A stretch of 64,000 nucleotides of DNA, taken from positions 62,001-126,000 of the forward strand of contig OX337237.1 in assembly GCA_946965045.2 (NCBI GenBank), given 5' to 3'. The DNA is from Epithemia pelagica (taxonomy: Eukaryota > Bacillariophyta > Bacillariophyceae > Surirellales > Surirellaceae). Both the position numbers and the translations under genes were made by a program. Numbering within the stretch: the stretch's first letter is position 1; each line of letters begins with the position of its first letter. Below are positions 52,467 to 63,322 of the stretch, piece by piece. The notes below the pieces were generated by a model. That model saw only the letters and a list, made by a program, of their open reading frames with translations. It did no database searches and was not told the DNA's origin.

Positions 52467-54569
52467 CAGCCCAGCTGGTGGCGGACCACAACCATTCTTG
52501 CACACTCTCTACTACGTATCCCACGCGATCCAACCTTCATTCATTCAACCATCCACCGTGCTATATTATATACATGTTCTCTTGCGCCAATCACCGAGAC
52601 TGTGAATATGTGTCTCCAAATCCCCGTTCCACACGTTTTTCTATAAATCATGGATCCCCATATCTACAAACCACCACCAGCAGCAGCACACCACTGGCAC
52701 GTGTGGTCGCCTCGAAACTCCCTCTGTGTGCCCGTTTCGAATCCTATTCCAATACTACTACTAATAGAAAACGAGTTTGTGTGCATCACTTCACAGTAGT
52801 TACCTCTAGAGGTATATTGCAGAGGGTCGTTTGCTTCGAGGTGGAACCAGGACAACTGACGTAGAGCAGGACGTTCCAACCAAAAGTTCCTCGAATCCTC
52901 TTTATGTCAATACTTTTCCTAATTCCAAGAACACGAGTTTGTGTGGATCGTTCCAGTTCCCTAGTAGAGGTCTATTACTATTAGCATGAGGTTCTTCTTG
53001 TGCTGCGAACCTGCGGAACCAGAACGACTGCCTTAGGACGTTCCAACCGAACGGACCAAGGTGGCTTGTGAATCGGTCCGTTCCTTCCTGTTCGGATGGA
53101 TCTTTGCAACACTAGAGATTCCGAAAAGGGTCCGTTCCAACCAACACCTTGTCCATCACAAACCCATTGTGATACACACATGTTTCCTGGGCTGCTGCTC
53201 GTGTCTTGTGGTGTCGTCCTCTTTCTCACAGTCTCGAACGTCCATTCGGAAATGACACGAATCTGGGGTGGGTGTGCCGTTTCGTGGAGTACATTCCCAA
53301 TCGCTTCCGGTGGAGAGCGTTTGACACAAGGCACTCCATGAAACATGACAACCAACCATACTGTACCTTATAATGTTGTTGGTGGTGTGGTGTTGACGCT
53401 TGCCGAACCAACACACACTCTAGTGTTCGACACTGGTTTCTCGGTACGCGGAACGAGTCTCTTGTGTTTTCGTCGTTGTCGTCGTCCAAAGGATCGTTGT
53501 GGTATCCTCCCACGGTAATACTGCGTTCATTGCACACACCAGCGGGGGGTCGGGAGAGGGTCCAACGGACACTATCCACCTGCCGCTGTTGTGTGCAATG
53601 GACGCAGGGACTGTGCAAGAAGGGCATGCAATGGGGTGAGTCATGCTGTTGTTCGTGCTGGTATCAATTCATCTGTTGGGTTCTCTCTATCCGTCCGTCC
53701 TTCTTGGTGATTAGAAGCTTGTGGTGTTGCGGTGGGTGTGGATCGTCCCTTCGGCCGTTCGGTGTCATGGTATCTTCAGCCAATAGTTCCCCAATCAGTG
53801 GTTGCGAGTTGCGATGGTAAAAGAATAAGAGGAGCTAATTTTGAATTTTAGTAGCTGGGTAAACAGTACAGTCTCTGTCCACTCCCAAGCAGGTCTTAGT
53901 CGCACAGCATACATATTTATTCCTTCCTGGGCGGGAATCCGGTATTTATATCGCTTGGGCGTACGGATCTGTCATCCAAAACGGCGCCAGGCATGCCAAA
54001 ACCATTGTGGCTCGCGCGAGAGCGCACCTCGAGCCTCTTCCGTCTCATTTTTTCAGCGAGACCGTAGGTCTACGGTTTGTGCCGACAACAACCAAATTAT
54101 CGTCGTCCGTTCCATCCTTACTCGTTGTGGTTGGTAGACATGTCCCTCCTCCTCCTCCTTTTCTGGCTTGGTACATGTCCCTCTTCAGTCTGGCATGGTA
54201 CATGTCCCTCCTCCTTTCGCGTACTACATTTGCGTGTTTTGCTTCGGACAATGACGCAGGAATGGTGTGCCCTTCTCCAAGAATCGACGAGATGAGAAAA
54301 CTACAATCCATATATACCGAGGCGATTGGTCGGTCGGGAGGAACAAACAAGGAGGGACACTACTACTTGTACGAGAGCCAAGCCTTGGTGTGGCAGACGA
54401 TTCGACGACACGTTCGTTCGTTCGTTGCGCTGTTGAATGGTTGTTTGTTTGCTTGCTTGTGGCCAAGAAGGAGCCGCCGCCAGGATGATACTGCCGACAG
54501 ACAGCAACACCAACCATCACAACGAGCCAAGAGAACGTAGTACTACACCTAGTACTACAACTCGCTGTT
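52467..54569. other. Intergenic region, no supported gene
   Basis: Two kilobases with only short domain-free frames. A CTCCTCCTC stretch near 54145 and repeated GGTACATGTCCCTC motifs (54170-54210) are the only visible structure. Confidence 0.5.
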
Positions 54570-56748
54570 CTCGTCCATGGTTTCAGTGGAACCCTCTGCG
54601 GCTGAAGGACCCGCATGCCAGAAGAGAACAATCTTTGTTGCAATGCTGGAACCATCACCCTAAATCAGAAAGGCTATTTCGGTACATATCCAGAGGCCAT
54701 GTGGTATAATCCTCATGGTATTGCAAATATTATATCTCTTTCTAATGCTTCAAAATATTACACCATCACCCTCGATCAACAAGGCTTTCGGCTGTCTACT
54801 GGGAATGGATCTGAACTTCTATTTTGGCCTAACCTTCAGGGTTTATATCAATACCACATTCCGACTAATTCTACCCCGGACATCTGGGCCTTTGTCCAAA
54901 CTGTTAAGAACAAAATGGAAGGCTATACGCCTCGCGAAATCAACCGAGCTAAGCTTGCACGGCGCCTCCAAAATATCATCATGCGCCCTGCCTCACGTGC
55001 CTTATACAAAAAGCTCATCCCCCATCTTGAGGGCTGTCCTGTGACTTACAAAGATGTTCAGATTGTCGATGATATCTATGGCCCCAATCTTGGGAGCCTG
55101 AAAGGCAAAACCGTTCGGAAGAACAATCAACCTGTCTCCTCCGATATCGCAGGAGTCCCTTACCATGTGATGGCGAAACATCAAAACATCACGCTTGCCA
55201 TTGATGTCATGTTCATCAACAAAATTCCCTTCTTTATCACCCTCTCACGTGGGTTGCATTTTGGCACCGTCGAAGCCATTCGAGATCGTGAGGTTTCCAC
55301 CATTGTCAGGCGGCTCACCACCATCATACGACTGTATACCCTTCGCGGTTTTCACATCACCGTCATTTTGGCTGATCCTGAGTTTGAACCCTTGCGTCGC
55401 TCCTTCCCTCAGCTCAATACCTGCGCAGCCGATGAACACGTTCCTGATATCGAACGATACATCCGCACCGTGAAGGATCGCACTCGAAGCACATATCGTA
55501 TGCTTCCTTTTCAACATGTCCCACGCATGCTCCTTGTGCACCTTGTCCGCAATTCCGTCTTTTGGTTGAATGCCTTTCCCACCGCTACCGGAATCTCTAG
55601 CGTTCATTCTCCTCGATATTTCCTTGTGGGATATGAAATCACATACCGACATCATGTCCGTCTACCGTTTGGCTCTTACGCACAGGTACATGAAGAACAC
55701 GACAACCGGATGGTTGATCGCACCACCGGCGGGATCTGCCTTGGTCCCACTGGCAACCGTCAAGGCAGTCACTGGTTCCTCAGCGTTGCTACGGGGCAGC
55801 GCCTCATCCGTCGCAACTGGACTGAGCTTCCTATGCCTCGCGAGGTCTTTGCCCAAATCAGCGCCCTTGGAAGAACTCAACGTATGCCATGCACCCTTAC
55901 ATTTGCTGATCGACATGGACACGAGATTCTTGAACCCTTGCACGTGCTTCACCCTGACGCTGTTTCCAGTACTACCAACAGTTCTGATGACAGTTCCTAC
56001 CATCCCTCCCTCCCTCCCTTCCTCCGACGATTCCTCCTCGTCTTCGGAACCCTCCTCTGCCGACGACAACTCCGACGGTTCTGATCTCGATCACAACCCT
56101 CCTAAACTCACCGGCGTGGATCCACCTCTCACAGGAGTGACAGATGCCAATACAAATGACAAACAATGCATTGAGCACAATGCTGTTGCCATTGACAAAC
56201 AATGCATCGCCCGTATACAAGCTGATAACCTCGCCCCTCCAGCGGAAGATGATGAAATCACAGGAGTGGACAAAGATGATGAAATCACAGGAGTGGATGC
56301 AAATGATAAAATCACAGGAGTGGAGGAAAATCAACTTGAAGAAAATGATCAATGGATCCAATCCAAAATCGACCAACTCTATGAACTTGATAGTGATGAT
56401 GAGTATGATGAATTACAAAATGAAAAGAATGATCAAATGGCTCGCGAACAATCAACGGCTGATGCCATTTCCACCAGTGATGAAAGCAGTGATGATGCGA
56501 GGGAACAACCCACCAAATGCGATCGATTCCAGCAAGCCAAAGAATCCGGGCGCGAAGCTGCCAATCAATCGACTCAAAGACGATCACGCCGCAGGCGACA
56601 AAGCAAAAGACATGACCCAAACTTTGAATACTTCATCACATTTATGGAAAAGGATGTTGAAGAGCATTTTACTTTCATGGTAACAGACGAAGGCGAAGAA
56701 ATTGTCAAATTAAACCTGAAAAGAAAGAGACAGAACTATCTTGCTTAA
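54570..56748 (+). pseudogene. Ty1/copia (CoDi-like) integrase fragment, truncated and frameshifted
   Basis: The sequence begins inside a copia polyprotein near the GAG-preintegrase region (GTITLNQKGYFGTYPEAMWY, NPHGIANIISLSN). It then carries the integrase core with D (LAIDVMFIN), D (VILADPEFE) and E (VPDIERYIRTVKD). At about 55990-56030 a CCCT-rich tract accompanies a shift of reading frame. Beyond it the frame starting PSSDDSSSS encodes the acidic linker, including the repeated ITGVD units, and a basic C-terminal segment (RRSRRRRQSKRHD) typical of the region before reverse transcriptase. The gag, protease, reverse transcriptase, RNase H and LTRs are absent. It is a dead 5'- and 3'-truncated copy. 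Confidence 0.8.
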
Positions 56749-56920
56749 ACTACAGAGAGACTAAGATAGACTAGGAAACGACATAGTGGAGTTTTAAGGA
56801 CGGTTATGGAAATTATTACAGTTAGGCTGGCATTATTTTGTTCTCAGCATCCAACAAGTAGTCCTACCAACCTAAAATATATTTTTATTCTTTCTTTCTT
56901 TGAAAAGTGAGACCCACTAA

Positions 56921-56952
56921 GGCCAATCCTTTAGCTGAACAAAACCAATCCG
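56921..56952. repeat. Left TIR of Harbinger element
   Basis: GGCCAATCCTTTAGCT followed by GAACAAAACCAATCCG; preceded by the target duplication TAA. Confidence 0.9.
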
Positions 56953-57272
56953 TGCTGGCCGGGCCGGATTTGGTTTTGAAAATAGTGCCTAACGCCGTCC
57001 TTACGCTCTCGCCAAACCAATCCAAAGGACCGCGCCTTTTCGATTCCTGTCCACCATCCCTGCCTGCGTTCCCCCAAAATGACTTCCTTCCTTTCAATAC
57101 TAAAAATATTTGAACGTAGGACGTGCGTCTTTGGTTCACTAATTGCAATTCAATTGCGAATATCCCGTGTATGCGGTTTATCATCCTGTTATCATCCTGT
57201 TATCGTCCTGTATTGTCTCCTCCTCTCGTCTTTGTATCGTTTTCATCTCATAATTCGAAAGGATAGTTCATC

Positions 57273-58715
57273 ATGCCGCCGTCATCTGCTAATTCGTCTC
57301 CCAAGGGGTACCTAGTCAAGGAGTTTCAAAGCATTATTGCGTGGGTCATTTGGAACCATATTAATGTGAAAAACTCAATGAAGGCCAAAGCCATGGAATG
57401 TCGGTTCCATAATCTATTTCATGGTGTTTCTTCTGACCCCAAGAATATTCCCTTTGTGCAACAGTGTGCCCAAGGTTTGAGTGTCTTCAAACATCTCGTA
57501 ATTCCTGCCCCCACTGACCAACAACGTTTAACCAAAAGTCCTCCCGGGCCTTTGCAACTTCAGATTCGACCTGAACTCATTCCAGGGGCAACTGAACCCA
57601 TGTATATTGGGTTGGGACCGTCCGCAGATATTCGCCTGGTACATTTGGAAGCCGCAAACGTTACTCATTCTGGTACGGACAGAAATGCCCTTATTTCGGG
57701 TCGGACCTTGCTCCGGATGGCGAAACAAGTTTCAGCTGTGTTAAAGAAAGTACATCCTATTGTAATGGAGTGCTTGGGACCTGATGGTGAGTTCCCTTCT
57801 AGAACCAATCAAGACGACCTGTTCAAGGAGCTCATTAAGAAATTAATGAATAGGAAGAGCAAGGGACTTTTTGTCGAAGGTGCTCCAGAAGATGAAGCTC
57901 CATCGTCGAATCAAGAGACTTCAGATCCAACAGTCGCAACCTTGACACAAGGTACCCAGGCAGTTGCATCTGCTAATCGGAAAAATACAAAGGACAAGTG
58001 GACATACAAGTATATCCCCATTGCGGGTTGGTTCGCTATTGCGCTCTTCTGCCAAAACGGCATTGCCCGTAAATCGGTTGAGGATTTACTGCCGCTCCTC
58101 AAGTTTAAAGATTACGAAGGAAATGAGAAAAAGAAGCACTCGAGGTCTGCGGCAAGAAAGGAAGAAGCAGCAAGCAAGGCCCGTTCCAGAGGTGGTTGGA
58201 AACGCGTTGACTTGGCCTTGGGCGGAGTCAACACACGAGATCATCTTCTTGCTTCAATTGTGGGTTTGCTTGCGGATTCCAATTCCACAAATCAAGAAAT
58301 GGACTCCCTTGCCAGACAGAAAGATTGGTATCGCTTCTTGCAACAATCGATCAAAGGTCTTCAGTGGCGGATTGACCATTCAGTTCAGTTGGATGAGGAC
58401 TGCAGTAGATTGATTCAAGAGTTGGGCGACAAAATGAAGGAAGCGGAAGAAGTTCGCCTTGGAATGAATAAGCTAATGGACCAACAAGACAAGAATGATC
58501 GTTCCGCCGTGAAGGATACCAACGAGCGCGCACGAAAAGTCGCCAAACTTGTCGACGACTCGCTACAGGCCGACCCTGACAAACCTGCAACGGTAACCAT
58601 TGATTGCAGCAAATCTCTAGGCTCAGAATCACAAGATGAGACAACAAAGTCAACGGACAAGGATGATTGCTCTACTAATGGTAACGCATTGCAGGTAGAG
58701 AGCCACCCTGTCTGA
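57273..58715 (+). CDS. Harbinger accessory protein of unknown function
   Basis: A 480-residue frame starts at ATG (MPPSSANSSP). The N-terminal third is helical and mixed (FQSIIAWVIWNHINVKNSMK). A central basic segment (KKKHSRSAARKEEAASKARS) precedes RGGWKRVDLALGG. The C-terminal third is a long coiled coil (RLIQELGDKMKEAEEVRLG) and an acidic/Ser tail. No Myb/SANT domain is recognisable, but placement inside the TIRs opposite a DDE transposase and the coiled coil fit the second protein of PIF/Harbinger elements, which binds DNA and the transposase. No stop or shift is seen. Confidence 0.65.
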   Translation: MPPSSANSSPKGYLVKEFQSIIAWVIWNHINVKNSMKAKAMECRFHNLFHGVSSDPKNIPFVQQCAQGLSVFKHLVIPAPTDQQRLTKSPPGPLQLQIRPELIPGATEPMYIGLGPSADIRLVHLEAANVTHSGTDRNALISGRTLLRMAKQVSAVLKKVHPIVMECLGPDGEFPSRTNQDDLFKELIKKLMNRKSKGLFVEGAPEDEAPSSNQETSDPTVATLTQGTQAVASANRKNTKDKWTYKYIPIAGWFAIALFCQNGIARKSVEDLLPLLKFKDYEGNEKKKHSRSAARKEEAASKARSRGGWKRVDLALGGVNTRDHLLASIVGLLADSNSTNQEMDSLARQKDWYRFLQQSIKGLQWRIDHSVQLDEDCSRLIQELGDKMKEAEEVRLGMNKLMDQQDKNDRSAVKDTNERARKVAKLVDDSLQADPDKPATVTIDCSKSLGSESQDETTKSTDKDDCSTNGNALQVESHPV

Positions 58716-58827
58716 AATATGTGGAAGTATCTGACAAGAAAGCTTTCAATCGATACCTGAGAGTCATTGCATGACGAAAGCCCTTGATACTTGGCTACAT
58801 GGTAGCAATTGCATGATGAGAGTCCTT

Positions 58828-58965
58828 GTTGCATGGAGAGATTTTACATGGAAAGCGTTTGCATCTTTGTTACATGGAGAGATTTTACATGGAAAGCGTT
58901 TGTATCTTTGGAGTTTGCTGTTGTTACATGGAGAGATTTTACATCGAGAGCATTTGCATGACATG
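58828..58965. repeat. Tandem repeats between the convergent Harbinger genes
   Basis: GTTGCATGGAGAGATTTTAC at 58828 recurs as GTTACATGGAGAGATTTTAC at 58869 and 58923. The first two units carry ATGGAAAGCGTTTG(C/T)ATCTTT with a 41-bp period; the third is offset by 54 bp. Related GCATGA motifs occur just upstream. The array sits in the shared 3' region of the two genes. Confidence 0.85.
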
Positions 58966-59114
58966 AATTGGCAGAGACATGGAATGACATAGTCGTCTCC
59001 CATACATAATTTTGCAGGACAACAATTACAAGATAACATGCATAGTCATTCATTACGTCTTTACATTAATTCATATAACGAGATTTATTTGTACTACCAG
59101 GTTGTATTCCATTT

Positions 59115-60735
59115 CTAGTTGAATGATGGCCACTGAACTGCGTTACTCTGTGCCATTAATTCAAAGTTCTCGATCAACTTCTGGCGGAACAAACGCATTG
59201 ACAACAGCCGAACAGAAATAACACCGGATTCATCACGTGCATTGTCCAATTGCTCTTCGTCAGTCATGTGGTCGCATTCATCGTCTGAATCCAAGTCAGC
59301 TTCGGCCATTTCCTCATCCGAAATTCTGTCATCACCTCGTCCCATATTGGAGGTGTCGTATCCACGTATGGCCCCAGGATCCATGAGGCGCTGAACAGCG
59401 AAAGGCACTGCAGTCTCAATATCGTCATCATCAAAATCACCCAAAGGTGTCCGCCACTCCTCGGACTCGTCCAGACCGTCGTATTCCAGTAACATGTTGT
59501 GCAAAGCACAACACGTCATCCATACACGGTCAATCGCTTCTATGCCATGGAGTCGCACACCTGACTTCAGAATGCGAAAGCGACCTTTTAGGATGCCGAA
59601 TGTACATTCTACATCTTTGCGCAATGATTCAACCCGCTCGCTGAACCGCAATTCAGCTAACGACGCTGTAGTCTTCATGGATGGAATGGTGCAAGACCAA
59701 TCCAAATACCCGTTGTCAACAAGTAACCAAGCTCCCTTGTATCGGACATTGTTTATTCGTCCGTCCTGTCCCCGTTCTTTCAACGTAAATTGTAGATTGT
59801 CCAATTCTACTGATTTTCCATAGCGCAGAGTGGTTGCGAGCTCGTCGTAGCGAACTAGTGTCTTATCATTCCATCGTGCGGGGTGCCCATTTGTTGTACT
59901 CAAAATACAATGGCGATTTGTTGCTGCAATGTTGTACGTTCGTGCAGTGGATGACTGCTTGAATCCAGTGTGATCTTGTTTCATATTGTTGCAAATTCTT
60001 TCGCCCACAATATTGGTGGCATCCATCGATCCCATACATCCCATCATGCCCGCATTTTCGTAGTCCGAAGATCTGGCATCACTGGCGGTTTGGGGAATTG
60101 CTACATACATTTTGAAGAGGATAGTGCTTCCAAACTCAATGTAGCGATGAAAAAAAACAACGGTGAACTTCACCGCATACTCCTGTACACTCCTCCAAGT
60201 CATCAAATGTCCAACCCCTGCCCAAATATCGCAGTGCACCTAGAACCAGTAGTTCAATGGGCGATTTGTCCGCAATTTCTTGCTGGAAAGTTTCCCCATC
60301 ACCTTCTCTCCAACGGGCAAAAAAGGGAAGATGGGCGTCGTCGTTAACAACGGACAAATGTTGGAGGAACGCAGCGAATGGTAGTCGAAACCTCAAACGA
60401 AACTTGTTGAGAAATTTGGGATCGTCGGGACGAGGGTGAACAACGTAGGTGAGGTACCAGGGGGACATCGTCGCAGTCATGGCTACCACATTGCCATTTT
60501 CGTCCCGTACAAACATCTTCGCATTTGCATCGCGATTCCGGGGAATCGATCCACCCGATGGTTGCGCAGGGAAATTGTCAACGTCGGTGGAGACTTGAGA
60601 ATCATCGTTGCAAATGATCGCAGTAGCCGCAGCAACAATATGGGCTTGTTGAGATGCGATCCGACGCCTCTTATCAATCCAGTCTTCCTCATCAGCATAA
60701 CAATCTTCATTGTCAGAATCCGCCATGGTGGACAT
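59115..60735 (-). pseudogene. Harbinger DDE transposase with homopolymer frameshift
   Basis: The N-terminal frame starts at 60735 (MSTMADSDNE) and runs through an acidic region, the helical motif RFRLPFAAFLQHLS and SPIELLVLGALRYLGRG. It reaches CTGVCGEVHRCFF, where a run of eight T (60150-60157) shifts the frame. The second frame continues HRYIEFGSTILF and the DDE core: D in GCMGSMDATN, D in WLLVDNGYLDW, E in DVECTFGILKGRF, and the closing WMTCCALHNMLLE. All three catalytic residues are present, so only the homopolymer breaks it. A seven-T run would be in frame. The second copy has nine T. This could be a genuine lesion, a sequencing error, or a slippage-expressed frame. Confidence 0.85.
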
Positions 60736-60836
60736 ATACAAAAGACAAAAGGGACTAATACCTAGGTAAGTGGAAAGGCAGGACGAGAAAGTGAGGCCAA
60801 AAAGGGCGCGAAAGCTCTATTCCTAATGAATTTCCT

Positions 60837-60856
60837 GGATTTGTTCGAACAAATCC
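60837..60856. repeat. 20-bp perfect palindrome near right end of Harbinger element
   Basis: GGATTTGTTCGAACAAATCC is fully self-complementary and is followed 8 bp later by GGATTTGTTCGG. It lies between the transposase start and the right TIR, a typical place for subterminal binding sites. Confidence 0.85.
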
Positions 60857-60940
60857 AGAGTTCTGGATTTGTTCGGAAATGCTCTTTTACCCGGATATAT
60901 GACGTAAACGTGACGCAAAATGCTGACGTGCACGCAATCT

Positions 60941-60971
60941 CGATTTGGTTTTGCGAGCTAAAGGATTGGCC
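60941..60971. repeat. Right TIR of Harbinger element
   Basis: CGATTTGGTTTTGCG then AGCTAAAGGATTGGCC, the inverted counterpart of the left TIR with one small indel; followed by TAA. Confidence 0.9.
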
Positions 60972-60974
60972 TAA

Positions 60975-61714
60975 GAGGTAAATCTACCCTAAAGGGACCC
61001 GGAGGTCATATGACGTGTTCAGATAGGTCGAGAGACCCGGAAAAAAGGCCCTTGAGAGGAACCTGGATGTAGTGCGTTTTGCTCACCTATAGTCGCATGA
61101 TTGGAGGTTAACTTGATAGGACTCTTTATAGGGACCCGGAGGTCGAAGGATCACGTCGGTGAATCCCGTCAGATGACACTTCTGCCGGTCGCAGGTTTGA
61201 CCACGCACAATCACTCTTGCACACATGTGCCAAAACACGCACACCTCCAAGACACAATGAAAGAGAAGAATAGTTAGTTTCACAATTGATTGTATTTTCG
61301 AAAAAAATTGCATGTTTTGGGACGAAATTTGTTGCTTGATTTTCAGAGGACACGTTCTGGGAAGAAATTTTATCTTTTTGGTGTTTACCGAAGAGAGGGG
61401 TGGTTGCGATGATCGGGTTCCCGGTCACGTTCCATCACGTGCCGGAAAAAGGCCTATTTAGGCCTTTTCCAAATATGGCATCCATCACCCTCGAGTATCT
61501 GACGTCAGCCCCAACAGCTGAAGCATTCTTTATGGGTTGAGCTGGGATCAGAACAGCCCACAATTCACAGGTTTTCGCTAACCCATCGCGAACACGAGTC
61601 GAATTTTTTTTACGAAGGCCACGGGTTGTTTCTCCTTGACCGGGAAACCACGAGTTGTGTTACCTACAAAGCGTCCACCTCCCCCCCCTTTTGTTGGTGA
61701 ATTTTTAAACGACC
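60975..61714. other. Upstream region of the MetH fragment, no gene
   Basis: GGGACCCGGAGGTC occurs twice (about 60996 and 61131), a short direct repeat. TTTGTTGG and poly-C tracts precede the MetH ATG. No coding region is visible; it may hold the MetH promoter. Confidence 0.5.
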
Positions 61715-63322
61715 ATGAACTGCTTGTGCTGTCCCGTCGGAATAGCCACCAACCCGAAGTTTAAATTCAGCTTCCAAACCAATCCAGATGTGGCATGTCC
61801 ACCCTGCCCCAACAAAACTACGACACCTAGCAAGGGTAAAACTATTTACCCAAGGCTTGAATTCGACTACGACAAAGCCCCACCAAAACCAGCTGTTGAA
61901 CCACCTTTACCAACTTATGAAGCCGCTCAAAATCATATTCCGAATCCATACCTGAACTCTAAGCTATCACACGAGAAGATCCTAGCCATTCGTGAGAAAT
62001 CGACGCTGTCGCCCGACAAACTCCATAACATCGACTATGCACAGGATGCTGGAGTGTACCCCGAGTCTTTCCCATACTATGTACGTGGAAGGGATAGCCT
62101 ACGCACGCACATCACCAAGCTATTCAACAGTCGAATCGCCATGTTTGATGGTGGCATGGGTACAATGATTGAAATCCAAAAGTACGGAAGGAACAATCAA
62201 CTTGGTGAAACCGAGTTCAGGGGCGAACGCTTCAAGGATTGGACCTGCAACGTCGAGGGCAACAACGATTTGCTGTCAATCACCCAGCCTCAGATCATCC
62301 GCAACATCTACCGTGGCTGCTTGGAGGAGGGAGGCTGCGACATCATCGGGACTAACACTTACTTATCAACCACGATCGCCATGGCCGACTACGAGATGGA
62401 GGCATACGCGTATGAGTTAAACTACGAGGGAGCCCGTCTTGCCCGTGAGGCCTGTGACGAGGTCACAGCGAAAGACCCAACCAAGCCCCGCTTTGTAGTT
62501 GGTACGATCGGTCCAACGAACAAAACTGGATCGATTTCACCCAACTCCGACGATCCTTCCGATCGTAATGTGACCTTCGACGAGTTAGTGGAGGCATACT
62601 TTGAACAGGTTGTTGGTCTCGTTGATGGTGGAGTTGACATTTTGATGGTCGAGACCGTGTTCGATACGTTGAACGCAAAGGCCGCTGTTTACGCGATTGG
62701 TGAGTTCTTAGAGATGAGCGGATTGGACATCCCTGTCTTTATATCTGTAACTCTTGTGCACGAGTCCGGTCGTACGCTTTCGGGTCAGACCGTCGAGGCA
62801 TTCTACGCATCGATCCGTCACGCGAAGCCAATGTGTGTGGGCTTGTACTGCGGTTACGGAGTCTCGCAGATCACCCGGGATGTTGAAAAATTCGCGAAGA
62901 CCGCGGAATGCTTCGTTCATGTGTACGCAAACACCAGCCGACCAAACGAAAAAGGCGAATACGATGACACGCCCGAGATGATGGCAGATCATAATGAATT
63001 GCTCTTCAAGAACGGCTTGCTGAATATGGTCGGAGGGTTTTCCACACCTGCTCATCTCAAGGCAATTCGTGAAGTCTCGGAGAAATACGCACCTCGGAAG
63101 CTTCCTGACGTCGGTCGTCCGAAAATGTGGCTGTCCGGCCTGGAAGATTTGGTTGTTGAGGACGTACACAACCATCTTGGATACCCCTTCTTGAATGTAG
63201 GAGAGCGTTGCAACATCTCTGGTTCGATGAGGTTCAAGAAACTCATGATGGCTGGCGATTATGGAACTGCAATGGACATTGCGAGGAAGCAGGTTGTGGA
63301 CGGTGCGCATGTGATTGACATT
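61715..63322 (+). pseudogene. metH: B12-dependent methionine synthase fragment (MetH), truncated
   Basis: MetH transfers a methyl group from methyltetrahydrofolate via cobalamin to homocysteine. From the ATG at 61715 about 536 residues precede the break. After a 130-residue N-terminal extension, the homocysteine-binding domain runs from about 135 to 460 (MFDGGMGTMIE, FRGERFKDW, NNDLLSITQP, SGRTLSGQT, DDTPEMMADHNEL). The pterin domain then starts with NVGERCNISGSMRF and is cut at GAHVIDI. The first zinc-ligand position is kept (GLYCGYG, C379, usually GLNCALG), but the paired cysteines of GGCCGSTP are missing: the site reads GGFSTP. The frame then continues 59 codons into transposon sequence. 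The missing half and lost ligands argue for a non-functional copy. Confidence 0.85.

Larger units (their letters stand above)
56918..60974. mobile_element. PIF/Harbinger transposon with convergent genes and TAA target duplication
   Basis: The element body is 56921-60971. The left end starts GGCCAATCCTTTAGCT and the right end is its reverse complement. Beyond those 16 perfect bases the termini continue with similar CAAAACCAA blocks for about 31 bp. TAA flanks both sides (56918-56920 and 60972-60974), the 3-bp duplication typical of PIF/Harbinger. Inside are an accessory gene (plus) and a DDE transposase (minus), tail to tail, separated by a repeat array. The transposase has a homopolymer frameshift, so this copy is probably non-autonomous. 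A near-identical internal segment recurs at 63320-64000. Confidence 0.88.
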
